From Arcuatula senhousia (lineage: Eukaryota > Mollusca > Bivalvia > Mytilida > Mytilidae): a stretch of 64,000 nucleotides of DNA. The position numbers and the translations under genes were made by a program. The DNA lies in NCBI GenBank assembly GCA_963971305.1, contig OZ020307.1:6647501-6711500 (forward strand), read 5' to 3'. The notes below the pieces were generated by a model. It was not told the origin of the DNA, searched no databases, and worked only from the letters and a program-made list of their open reading frames with translations. Below, in pieces: positions 48,015 to 60,000 of the stretch. Every line of letters begins with the position of its first letter. Positions within the stretch are counted from its first letter, which is position 1.

Positions 48015-51000
48015 TTAATGTCCTACATTTTGTCCTATATACCTTCTTTTAATTTTGGCCATTTCCCGTAGTTTTTCTGCTTTGCTGATATCTCGTAAGA
48101 CTGGCATGTAATCTGTTACGACTGACCTCTGATGACAACGTACTATCAAAGGGAGGTTACTCATTACATTATTACTGGCTTTCTTCAAGACTAGATTTTT
48201 GCTGAAAAATGAAACAAGGTTATACATTCATTAATGGCCAAATAAATGATGATATTATCAATCTTAAATGAAAGTGAATTGCTATGCTGTAGATCCTAAT
48301 GACTCATTTCAATTTGTGTCTAATCTTGCTGTAACTTCTTATGTTATTCAGACCTTGGTATCTATCGCCAGGTTCGTTTTATTTAAATGGTAAGCACATA
48401 ATATTCTATATTTATCAAATCTTTAATCAATTTGTTGACATCCACTGCATTAACTTTGTTCATTCTGCATGATTGTCAAAAGAAAATAGCAATATTTTTA
48501 AGGCATATCATTTTTGCTTTTCATATGACCTAGAAATGTATTTCTATTTTGGCTTCAATCTTGTCTTCTCATGAATTTTTTTTTCAATACTTCCAATTTT
48601 TTTATCTGTTAGATCATCTGACTAGTTTTCAATTAAATCATTGAATGAACTTTTACAAATCAAGTTTAACATGAGACTTACCTATTGCCTGCCCTGTCTA
48701 CTAGGGTTCCCTGAATGTAACCAGTAACTGTGGGTATACTGATCGACTCTACATGCTGGTCTCCCAAGGCTTCCTTTATATGTCCCTGCTTAGAACATAG
48801 TTTATACAGAGCTCGGACTTCTATCTCGGAGCACAGATTGTCTTTATCTATATGGTCTAGTGTACTGATGGTATCGGTGTCATGTAGTTGTCTCTTGCTA
48901 TGTAATATAAAACTATTGGAGGAGTCAGGTAGTTCTGAGCTGATGGTTATAGAGTCAATGAAGGAAAGATTGTCATAGAATTCTGTAAAGTTCTCTAAAG
49001 TTCTTATTCCAGCCAGTTTCTCTTCCTTAGTTTCTTGCACATTAAGATCATCATTACTTTCTTCTTTTGGTTCATTCAAGAAGCCGTCATTTGATGCCTC
49101 GCTGTCATACAAATCAAACGTCTTAATCCTTTTTAGTTGAGTTTTCTTCTCTTTGACCTTAGTTTTAAGCGAAGGTAGAGATGTTTGTTTACTTTTAGGC
49201 ATAGGCAGGATATCAGTGTATGTATTGTAAACAATGTTATACATCAACTTCCTGTACTGATCACATGCCTCAGCTACCATGGTAACGAGGTCATGATCCT
49301 GACCTTTGACCATCTGCTTCATCCGTTTTAATATTCCTTCAGATCCACCCAAGTTGAGACCAAGGGAACCATTCAAACATGATAAATGAATGTTAGAGGA
49401 TAAAGATTCAGCAGATTTAGTAGAAACTTGTAATGATGTTGGGAAGGTCTGAGCACTATTTGAAGACTCATCTTCGCTTATAAGTCTCCTCTTTCTCTGA
49501 TTCTTTACTGGCTTTATACAAACGAAATCATCATCATCCCCCATTTTAGATTTAGAATTGTCATCCACATTTGATACTAATGGATCACCTTTAGAACATA
49601 TGTCTTCAGTGACAGGAAGTGGCATTAGTTTAGGAGGGGAGACTATCTTTTTGTTTTCCTGCACTGTGCCTCCACCTGAGTCTACCCAGAACTGTAGTGC
49701 TAACAAAGAACGCCTGATGTCTCCTTTCAGGACTTTCACCAGAGTTGTGATTTCTTCACAGTCTGTCCGAACACCCTCTGCTAAACAAACCAGCTGGAGA
49801 TACACAGTTGTCTGTTTCTGAAATCAATAGTTTATAATATAAATATAACCATTTTTTACATTGTCAAGTTTGTTCAATGCAACATTTTAGTTTTATTGCT
49901 TTTAAAGATGGTGGTATTACTTTTCTTATACATGTATATACATCTATCTTTTCTTAAACGTCTGAAAGAAGTAGCCAACGTATCAACCTACGGGATGTCG
50001 GATCGAAAACAAAAAAGTTAACGATACTGTGCAAACAAAAATGATAAATAAACTTCTAAAATGGTGCACAACAACATCAAATATGATGTTAAAATAAAAT
50101 AATAATTAAAGTCAAAAGACAATAATTAATAATCAAATTTGCGGATATTTCGCTGGACCGACCAGCTTCATCAGCGCTTGTAATCTGATATGATGATAAT
50201 AAATTACGTAATCAAGATCTGTGATGTATGTCTAAAATCCTGAACTTTATGTTTGAACATCTCAATTAATCCTCAACATGAAAAATAATAAAATTGAACA
50301 AAATACAATAAAATATAATGTTTGGACAGTAAAATCTTGAAAAATTATGGTTTAAATAAATAATAAAGCTATAAATAATAGCTATTATATGGGAGCTAAA
50401 AACAACAATCTAAACACATAATGAAAATAGTTTATGAAACAAGGTCACCAAAACAGACGAAATAGCAAAATTGTAAATAATGAAAGAATGAAAATTCACA
50501 AGAAATGACACTGAAAACTTTAAGAACTTAGTTGCAGAAGGCTAATTGACTACATTTTCTTATTTATTCCATTTGGATGAAGTGTTTTCAATTCATGGAT
50601 CCAAAAGCTCTCTTTTTTCTGTCTTCGTTCATCGCTCCAGCTTTGACTATGGTCTATGATGGTTAATTTGGATCTGACAAAGTCATCCAGGGTGTGGCCC
50701 GGCGACACAAAATGTTGACTCACGGGCAAGAATGGTTTTTTTGTTAGGTCACTTCTGTGCCCATTCATCCTTTTGTTGAAGGGCTGGGAACTTTCACCTA
50801 TGTATTGCAACCCACAAACGTGACATGTAATGAGATATATGACATTGGGTGTTTTGCAAAAAGTGTTACAGTATATCCTATAAACCTTTCCTGTCACATT
50901 GCTCTGGAACTCGTTTGTGGATTGCAATTGGCAACAACTCTTGCACCGTTTGTCTCCACAAGGTTTACATTGGCCGACTGCTGTTGAAGGCGCAGAGACC

Positions 51001-54000
51001 GCAGCTTTCACTGCGCCTTCAACAGCAGTCGGCCAATGTAAACCTTGTGGAGACAAACGGTGCAAGAGTTGTTGCCAATTGCAATCCACAAACGAGTTCC
51101 AGAGCAATGTGACAGGAAAGGTTTATAGGATATACTGTAACACTTTTTGCAAAACACCCAATGTCATATATCTCATTACATGTCACATTTGTGGGTTGCA
51201 ATACATAGGTGAAAGTTCCCAGCCCTTCAAAAAAAGGATGAATGGGCACAGAAGTGACCTACCGTATATACGCGCGTATAAGTCGGATTTTTGAGGAGTA
51301 AAATTCAAGTTGAAGAACGGGTACCGACTTATAGGCGAGATATCGGAAGATCGAGATATTTTCCAGACCAGAAATATTGAACAAATGGGACAAGACATGC
51401 AGTTGAACTGAAGAATCAAGACTTCCCTTACCTTTCAGAAGGATTTATAGATTGAATTTATTGTTTGAAATAAAAATAAGAATCTCATTTAGTGTATTTT
51501 TGCCGAAAATAAAGTTTTAATTAGCATCAAAAGCATTGTTTTGTTTACACACATGGATATTCTCCCTTTGATTAAATATAGCTGAAAACCCAATTATCAT
51601 TATATGCAACGTAGGATAAAAGGTACCCTCAGTACATGTCAAAAATTAGAAAAATCAATACACAATATATCCCCAGGTATCATATAACTGTTGTAAATCT
51701 GACAGGTGTCAACAACAATTCAAACAATTAAATTGTTGTAAAAACATGATTAATCTGAAGAGCAGTTAATTGTTATGGGACATCTGAACAATAAATACCT
51801 TTGAACTGTACTCAAGAAATCAATTAGGAAATAATTATTTCTTTGAAGTTATTGAGTTTAAAGGCCAAAATAACTAGTAAATCGTGTAACTTTGATTAAT
51901 TGGTCACTTTACATAAACATGAATAAGTATGTGAATGAACACATTAGTGTATTGCTTTAACAAAATATAGATAGGTTTTCAGACAAACCATGGGCATTTT
52001 AAAATGAAAGTAAACACATGGCAGGATTTGTTTCTCTTTATTTTAAATAAAAGTAAGCAAACAATTTTATCAATACATATTTAATAATCAAGATATCTGA
52101 AATAGAGGAAAACAATACAATTTATTTATCATAAATAGATCAAAACATCAGTGAACAAAATGTATAGTCCATTTCAAATAAGTATCGGCAAATGCCGACT
52201 GCAATTTTCTCCTTGTTTCTCAATGATTCTAGTCCACATACAACAGTTGATTCTGACTCCGACTTATATGCGAGTCAATGCCAAATACCTCAATTTTTCA
52301 GCTGAGAAAGGGGTCCGACTTATAGGCGAATCGACTTATACTCGAGAACATACGGTAACAAAAAAACCATTCTTGCCCGTGAGTCAACATTTTGTGTCGC
52401 CGGGCCACACCCTGGATGACTTTGTCAGATCCAAATTAACCATCATAGACCATAGTCAAAGCTGGAGCGATGAACGAAGACAGAAAAAAGAGAGCTTTTG
52501 GATCCATGAATTGAAAACACTTCATCCAAATGGAATAAATAAGAAAATGTAGTCAATTAGCCTTCTGCAACTAAGTTCTTAAAGTTTTCAGTGTCATTTC
52601 TTGTGAATTTTCATTCTTTCATTATTTACAATTTTGCTATTTCGTCTGTTTTGGTGACCTTGTTTCATAAACTATTTTCATTATGTGTTTAGATTGTTGT
52701 TTTTAGCTCCCATATAATAGCTATTATTTATAGCTTTATTATTAATTTAAACCATAATTTTTCAAGATTTTACTGTCCAAACATTATATTTTATTGTATT
52801 TTGTTCAATTTTATTATTTTTCATGTTGAGGATTAATTGAGATGTTCAAACATAAAGTTCAGGATTTTAGACATACGTCACAGATCTTGATTACGTAATT
52901 TATTATCATCATATCAGATTACAAGCGCTGATGAAGCTGGTCGGTCCAGCAAAATATCCGCAAATTTGATTATTAATTATTGTCTTTTGACTTTAATTAT
53001 TATTTTATTTTAACATCATATTTGATGTTGTTGTGCACCATTTTAGAAGTTCATCTATCTTTTCTTATATATACATCTATAAGATTTTACACTATTTTAA
53101 ATATTTATACCTGATAGAAACTGTTTTGTCCTTTTTAAGGAAGCAAAAAGAACAATAAACAAGAGGCTCCCAGGAGCCTGAATTGCTCACCTGGTCTAGA
53201 TGTCAACCCTGTGAAGAACTTTGTAGAGCTGAATAAGCTGAACATTTAAGCAAGAAACAGCTTTTCTCTTTCAGCAATAGTTATCATTCTGTAGGCCAAA
53301 AATGTGCAAAGTGTTATTTTAAGGATCATCTGACAACTTTGACCCTATACAGACTTTTTATAGAGCTACATGAGCTGAACATTTAAGCAAGCAACATCTT
53401 TTCCCTATCTGCAATAGTTTTCATTCTATAGGCCAAAAACACTATTTTTGGCCTTTAAGGGACTGTAACCCCAATATGGGGTCATCTGGCAACTTCAACC
53501 CTATGGAGACTTTTGTAGAGCTAAATGAGCTGAACATTTAAGCAAGCAACAGCTTTTCTCTATTTGCAATACTTTTCATTCAATTGGCCAAAAACACTTT
53601 TATTTGCCTTAAAGGGGCTATAATCCTTGTAAGGGGTCATCTGACAACTTCAACCCTATGAAGACTTTTGTAAAGCTAAATGAGCTGAACATTTGAGCAA
53701 GCAACAGCTTTTCTCTATCGGCTATAGTTTTCTTTCTATAGGCCAAAAACATGAAAAAACATCATTTTAGGGGCCATAACCCCTATAAGTGGTCATCTGA
53801 CAACTTCAACCCTATGGAGACTTATACAGCTAAATTAGCTGAACATTTAAGCAAGCAACAGCTTTTCTCTATCTGCAATAGTTTTCATTTTATAGGCCAC
53901 AAACACTATTTTTCGCCTTTAAGGGGCTGCAACTCCTATAAAGGATCATCTGAAAACTTTGATCCTATGACAACTTTTGTAGAGCTAAATGAGCTAAACA

Positions 54001-57000
54001 TTTAAGCAAGCAACAGCTTTTTTTATCTGCAATAGTTTTCATTCTATAGGCCAAAAACACTTTTTTTTTTGCCTTTAAGGTGCTGTTACCCATACAAGGG
54101 GTCATCTGACAACTTCGACCCTATGGAGACTTTTGTAGAGCTAAATGAGCTGAACATTTTAGGAAGCAACAGCTTTTCTCTATATGCAGTACTTTTCATT
54201 CTATAGGGCAAAAACATGAACTAGAAGGAGCCTTCCCCGGAAGGCATATGTCGCCTGCGTATCTATATTTGTTTGCCAAACAGGAAGTAGTTATTTTTTG
54301 GGCATTAAATTGCCTTACACCTTAAAGTACTATGCCATGAAGCTACATACCAAATATCAAGAGGCTGTGGCATGAAATTGCCTGGAAAACTGCGACGAAA
54401 ATTTTGTCATATATGTCCATTATATATAAAACGTTAAGTATTCGTCAAACAGGAAGTAGTTATTTTTCGGGCATAAAATTGCTTTACACCTTATAGTACT
54501 ATGTGATGAAGCTACATACCAAATATCAAGAGGCTGTGGCATGTAGTTGCCTGGAAAAGTGCGACAGAAATTTTTGTGACGCCGCAGGATGCAGGACGAC
54601 AGATAGTGCCAAAGTAACCCCTGTATGTCGCTTCTGCAACACATTGCAGGCGACATAAAAAAGGCTATTTTTGACCTTTAAAGGGCCATAACCCCTATTA
54701 GGGTTCCTCTGACAGCTTCGACCCAATGGAGACATTTGTAGAGCTTTTGATTCTGAAGAGCCTGAGATCCTTTGGATTTTTTCTATCTGTTATGAATGCT
54801 GAGTTATAAGCCATTTTAAGCGGTTTTACCCTATGTTCTATTTATAGTAACAGCAGCCATGTTTTTAATCGAATTATTTCAAAATGAGGATCGTTTGCTG
54901 CCAACATGTCATATACCATTCCTGTAAAGTTTCAGTTAAATTGGTTTAGTGGTTTCAGAGGAAAAGATTTTTGAAATTGTTTACGGACGACAACAGAAGA
55001 CGGACGACTGACGCATAGTGATGGCATAAGCTCACTTGGCCTTTGGCCAGGTGAGCTAAAAAGATAGCAAATCCCACTCATAAAAAGTCTAAAAATTCTA
55101 TCACGTATGAAAAATCAGCTGGTCTTTTCAAGAATCTATAAGTCTATTTTAGTTACCATGGACGGAGTTTTGAAGAGAAGTTGTTCATATTTCCCCTCAA
55201 ACTTGGATGACAGGGTGACATCATTGGTTGTTAGTATTATTGGTATCTTGGTAGAATTCATGAAAGTCTGTATGGCTGACCAGAACCCTTTGTCTTCCTC
55301 AAACACTACATCAACCTGAAATATTAAGGATTAATTTATACAACAGCTTGACATGAAAACAGGCAGAAAATGTCTTGTATATCAGAAAGCCATAATGTGT
55401 CACTTCATAAATCATCTGCATTCTATTGGTATCTGAGGCTAATTGCCAGTCAAAGTGTCGTTGAAGGTTGCTGAAGATTTAATAAATTGATAAATTTTGT
55501 CAATGTAGTGTCATGTACAATAATTTCATATCTTGATCTATATACACTATCTTTTCTTTGTTCTGACAATAAAGACCAATTGCAAATGTGACAATATGTC
55601 ATAAAAGATTAAATATACAAACATCTTCAAACAGAATCAGAGAAGTGCTAGCTAAGTTTAGTCCTTGGTTGGACATTGTCGCTTGATTAGAGGTAGTTGG
55701 TATTAAGCCATCAAACTTCACGTCTTTCTTATTTCCTTTTCCTTTCTTCTTCTTAGGTGTTGTCTCGGTATCGCTACATTCCAGGTCTCGTTTTCTTTTC
55801 CGTCCCTTCTTTTTTTCCTCAGTCTTTGAAGGTTTTGGGTTATCTGAATCACAGGGGGCTTTTTTGAAGAAATTTGCAAATGATGTAGGCATGTTTGTCT
55901 TTTCTGGTTTCTTTCTGGGTGACGGTTTGTTACCTTCAAATAATAAGAGATTGAAACTAATATTACACTTACATACTAATACTGATGATACATACCAATA
56001 ATGTAATAGCCCTTTTTCTTTAAGAATTTCTGCTTTGAAATGTGAATTAAATAAGGAAATGGAAAACAATTTTATAAATTCAGTGTATATTCAAATGTGC
56101 CTGTTGACAAATAAGCCAATATTTTTAAAAGGCTTCATGACACTGCTGCTGTTTTTCAATAACTATTTTTCTAACTTTTACTGACAAACCTGAGCTAAGT
56201 ATATAGTTTCACATACAATATTGCCATGGATAAGTACAGATCTTTACAAATTGGCTGGTCCTTTGATGTCATTTTCTTATAGCAAAAGCTTGGATATTCT
56301 AGTACATTGTTATCTTACTCAGTGAGAAGAGAGAAGCAGGTCCTGAATCACCAGCCCCTGAATGAGATACTCTGTGGGATTGTGTAGCCTCCTGAAGCTG
56401 GGATAATATTCTCTTCCCATTCCTGATAGATGAAGCGTTCACCTCAAATACCTGAAATTGTGAGAGGATTTTTTAATAAGGTATTCAGTAATAGATTACT
56501 GCAAACCTATAAATTTAACATTATTTCATAAAGACCATGTGCAAGTTACATGAAGATCCATTGAGTTTGGAAAAGAAATGGGTATCCCAATTGTCATCTT
56601 ATGATCTGAAGGCTAACTCAAGGTTTTGCAACATAAATTCCTAAACAACATCAAATAAAATTTTACTTTAAGAGATGCATATCTACAAAATCCATTGGGC
56701 ACTAAATGTGGAAAAGAGATATATATCTTTAGTCATTAAATGGTTATGTCCATAATTAAAAAAACAAGTGTGGCCACTAAAAGTATGTCTCGCCTGCCGG
56801 CACCATCACTAAAATCAACCACCTAAGCTTTCATTTCTTGATATAAACACAAATTGTGTCTGTATAACCAGTATCAGATGCCTAGCTATTATACTTTTCA
56901 AGCAATTTATTGTCCACACAAAAAAAAAGTTTTCTGCCTGAAAAAAAAAACTAAGTTCACAGAGTCACTGGACCCTAAAAATGGGGTCATGGTCACATGG

Positions 57001-60000
57001 CATGGAGACTGTTACGTTAACCATAACCTCAACTGTCTGTATACCCAATATCAGATGCCTAGCTATTATACTTTTCCAGCAATTCATCGTCCACAAAAGT
57101 CTTACAAAAAAGTTTTCTACCTGAAAAAGACCTAAGTTCACAGAGTCACTGGAGCGTGAAATTGGGGTCAGGGTCACACAACATGGTGACAGCTGCGTAG
57201 ACCATAACCTGAACTGTCTGTATACCAAATATCAGATGCCTAGCTATTATACTTTTCCAGCAATTCATCGTCTACAAAAGTCTTACAAAAAACTTTACGG
57301 CCTTAAAAAAGACCTAAGTTCACAGAGTCACTGGAGCGTGAAAATGGGATCAGGGTCACACGGCATGGTGACAGTTGCGTAGACAATAACCAGAACTGTC
57401 TGTATACCAAATATCAGATGCCTAGCTATTATACTTTTCCAGCAATTCATCGTCCACAAAAGTCTTACAAAAAAGTTTACAGCCTGAAAAAACACCTAAG
57501 TTCACAGAGTCACTGGAGCGTGAAAATGGGGTCAAGGTCACACGGCATGGTGACAGCTGCGTAGACCATAACCTGAACTATCTGTATACCAAATATCAGA
57601 TGCCTAGCTATTATAATTTTCCAGCAATTCATCGTCCACAAAAGTCTTACAAAAAAGTTTACAGCCTGAAAAAACACCTAAGTTCACAGAGTCACTGGAG
57701 CGTGAAAATGGGGTCAGGGTCACACGGCATGGTGACAGCTGCGTAGACCATAACCTGAACTGTCTGTATACCAAATATCAGATGCCTAGCTATTATACTT
57801 TTCCAGCAATTCATCGTCCACAAAAGTCTTACAAAAAAGTTTACGACGCCGCCGCCGTCGCCGCCGCCGTCGCCGCCGCCGCCGGAAAGTAATACCTAGG
57901 TCTCGCCTTCCGCGACTTTTCGTCGCAGGCGAGACAAAAATCATACCTTGAAACCTAATTCTTGAGCCAGAGCATATACAGAGTTAGTTTTGCCAACCCC
58001 TGTCGGACCCATCAACATGACAGTATTACACAATCTGTCTTCCTCGTCCTCGCTGTCATCTGTGTCAAGGTCAAAGTCACTATCGTCATCAGCCCACCAA
58101 TCATCCTCTATAAATATATAATCATTAACTTTTAATTTGTACCATCAATTTTTTATGTCTGAAATTCCTTAATGAAAATAAACTGGTGTCTTTTTTCATG
58201 TACATGTTTGTAAGAAAATTAGTATAAAAACAATCATATAAGAGTGTATTACGTGTATATTTGTCATATATAACTTCAATATAATTTCATTTGTCACTTT
58301 TTTATTTGTACCATACCAAACTTTTGACAATCACCCCTAGCCATGCTTTCAATGTGCCTTCTTGTGATACCTGGTACATTACAATGAAACAAACATTTAA
58401 AGAATGGTGCAGACATTTAGCACAGACACACATATTTAATCTTAAATTCTAAAAGCACTTCTTTGTTACCTTTCTGTTTATTTTTACTTTTGGACTCTTT
58501 CATCATTTGTTTCTTGATTTTCCTGGCTTCCTTATCCACCCTATGTTTCCATTCCATGAGCCATGACTTGAGTTTCTTTATACTGTTAGAGTTTCCTACA
58601 ATCTCTGAGGAGTGAGTAGACTGGTACTTGTCTGGCCAAGGTACCACAATAGCTAAGGGAAAAACAAGACAAAGCATGGTTGGCTAAGTCACATCAATTG
58701 TTTGCTAAACGTTTACAAAATCATTTCATAGGTACAATGTTTTGTATGATTTTGTCTTAGAAACTCCAGAATATTTTTGGCCACAAGTTTAAGTAAATGG
58801 TATTCAACATTCATATAATTTCTATCAGTCAGAGTAACGTTGAAACTTGAATACATGATATCTTTTATTTGTGATTGTACATGTATAGTTGTTTTTAGTA
58901 TTTCTTTTCAAGTGGATTTAATTTCTTGTCAATACAGTAGACTCCACGAAATCGGATATCGGCTACTTGGATATATCGGCAAATGGGATAGAATTTCAAA
59001 ACACCAAACCATTTCCTATTCTTTCTATATATTTTTGATCGGGAAATAGGATATCGGAACATTGGATATATCGGCAAATGGGATAGAATATTCCTCCAAA
59101 ATGTTGCCATTTTGTATGAAAATCGGATATTTTTTTGTATTTCAGAAGATCGTGATGACCGGAAGTTTGACGTAAGTTTTCACCAACATTTGCATTCAAC
59201 TCTCTGTTTATGATTTTTAATCAACAATGTATATTGTATTTACTAATAAAGATGTTTTTATTCAAATATTTGTTTTTATTTAAGCAATAAAAGATCTATC
59301 TTCTGTGTGTTTATTTTCTTGCACACCTGTCATGATCGGGAAATAGGATAAATGTTTTGAAACCTTTCAAGTTGTTATTTCTGAAATCCTTTGTTGGCAC
59401 AGCTAATAAAATATATTTCAAAATGATATGGTGTTGGTACAAAATAAATTTATTAGTGGTGAAGTCTGTGTATATTTAGTGTGTGGGTAACACGTAGGTC
59501 ATTGAAATTACAGGTGTACTTATTACGTCATGACTGTAAACAAATCATGTGAGTTGTGTAATGCTAACATTTCAACTGACTTCCTTTATTGAAGGTTTTC
59601 AATTTTGAAACAATAGATATTCCTTCACTATGATGCCAATCTTGAAAAGGATGTCTCAATAAATTTGAAATAAAATCCAAGACGATGTGTGGACAACCAC
59701 ATGGCTAATCAACATTTTGTAAATCACTAGTCGCCATTTTGAATATTCATGAGCTGCTATAATCTCATATTTGATTGACAAATGTCGACAAATTTTGACA
59801 TCTTTATGAAAATGTGATCCTGAAATGCATTATTTTACGATTTAAATTTAGTTTGAATGAATACCAGCTTTTAAAATCTCGTACATTGACAGAGAAAAAA
59901 TGTTGATTCTTGTTAGAGATTAATGAATTTTCTACAATGTAAACAACAAAGATGGACGACCTCAGTACATGAAAACACATGTTGGGGATACAAGTACACA

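Larger units (their letters stand above)
49957..53051. mobile_element. Inverted dimer of a Penelope-like (GIY-YIG) element in ATAD5 intron
   Basis: Two 5'-truncated copies lie head-to-head. The left arm 50051-50995 (minus) and right arm 51011-53051 (plus) are near-identical; both measure 945 bases once the 51262-52355 insertion and its TA duplication are removed. The spacer is 15 bases. The left copy carries 94 further bases of 3' end (49957-50050). A 16-base duplication, CATCTATCTTTTCTTA, flanks the whole unit at 49941-49956 and 53052-53067. Only the GIY-YIG end of the Penelope protein is kept; the reverse transcriptase is absent. It is 139 bases from the ATAD5 exon 48682-49817. Confidence 0.82.

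Noticed and set aside
50550..51294. Longer open frames on both strands starting MLWNSFVDCNWQQLLHRL and running into the GIY-YIG sequence
   Set aside because: They cross the centre of the palindrome, so the extra N-terminal codons are the antisense of the other arm. Both strands show the same artefact.
57845..57885. GCC/GTC run as a CpG island promoter
   Set aside because: It is short, a pure microsatellite, and is the expected component of the surrounding repeat element's 3' end.
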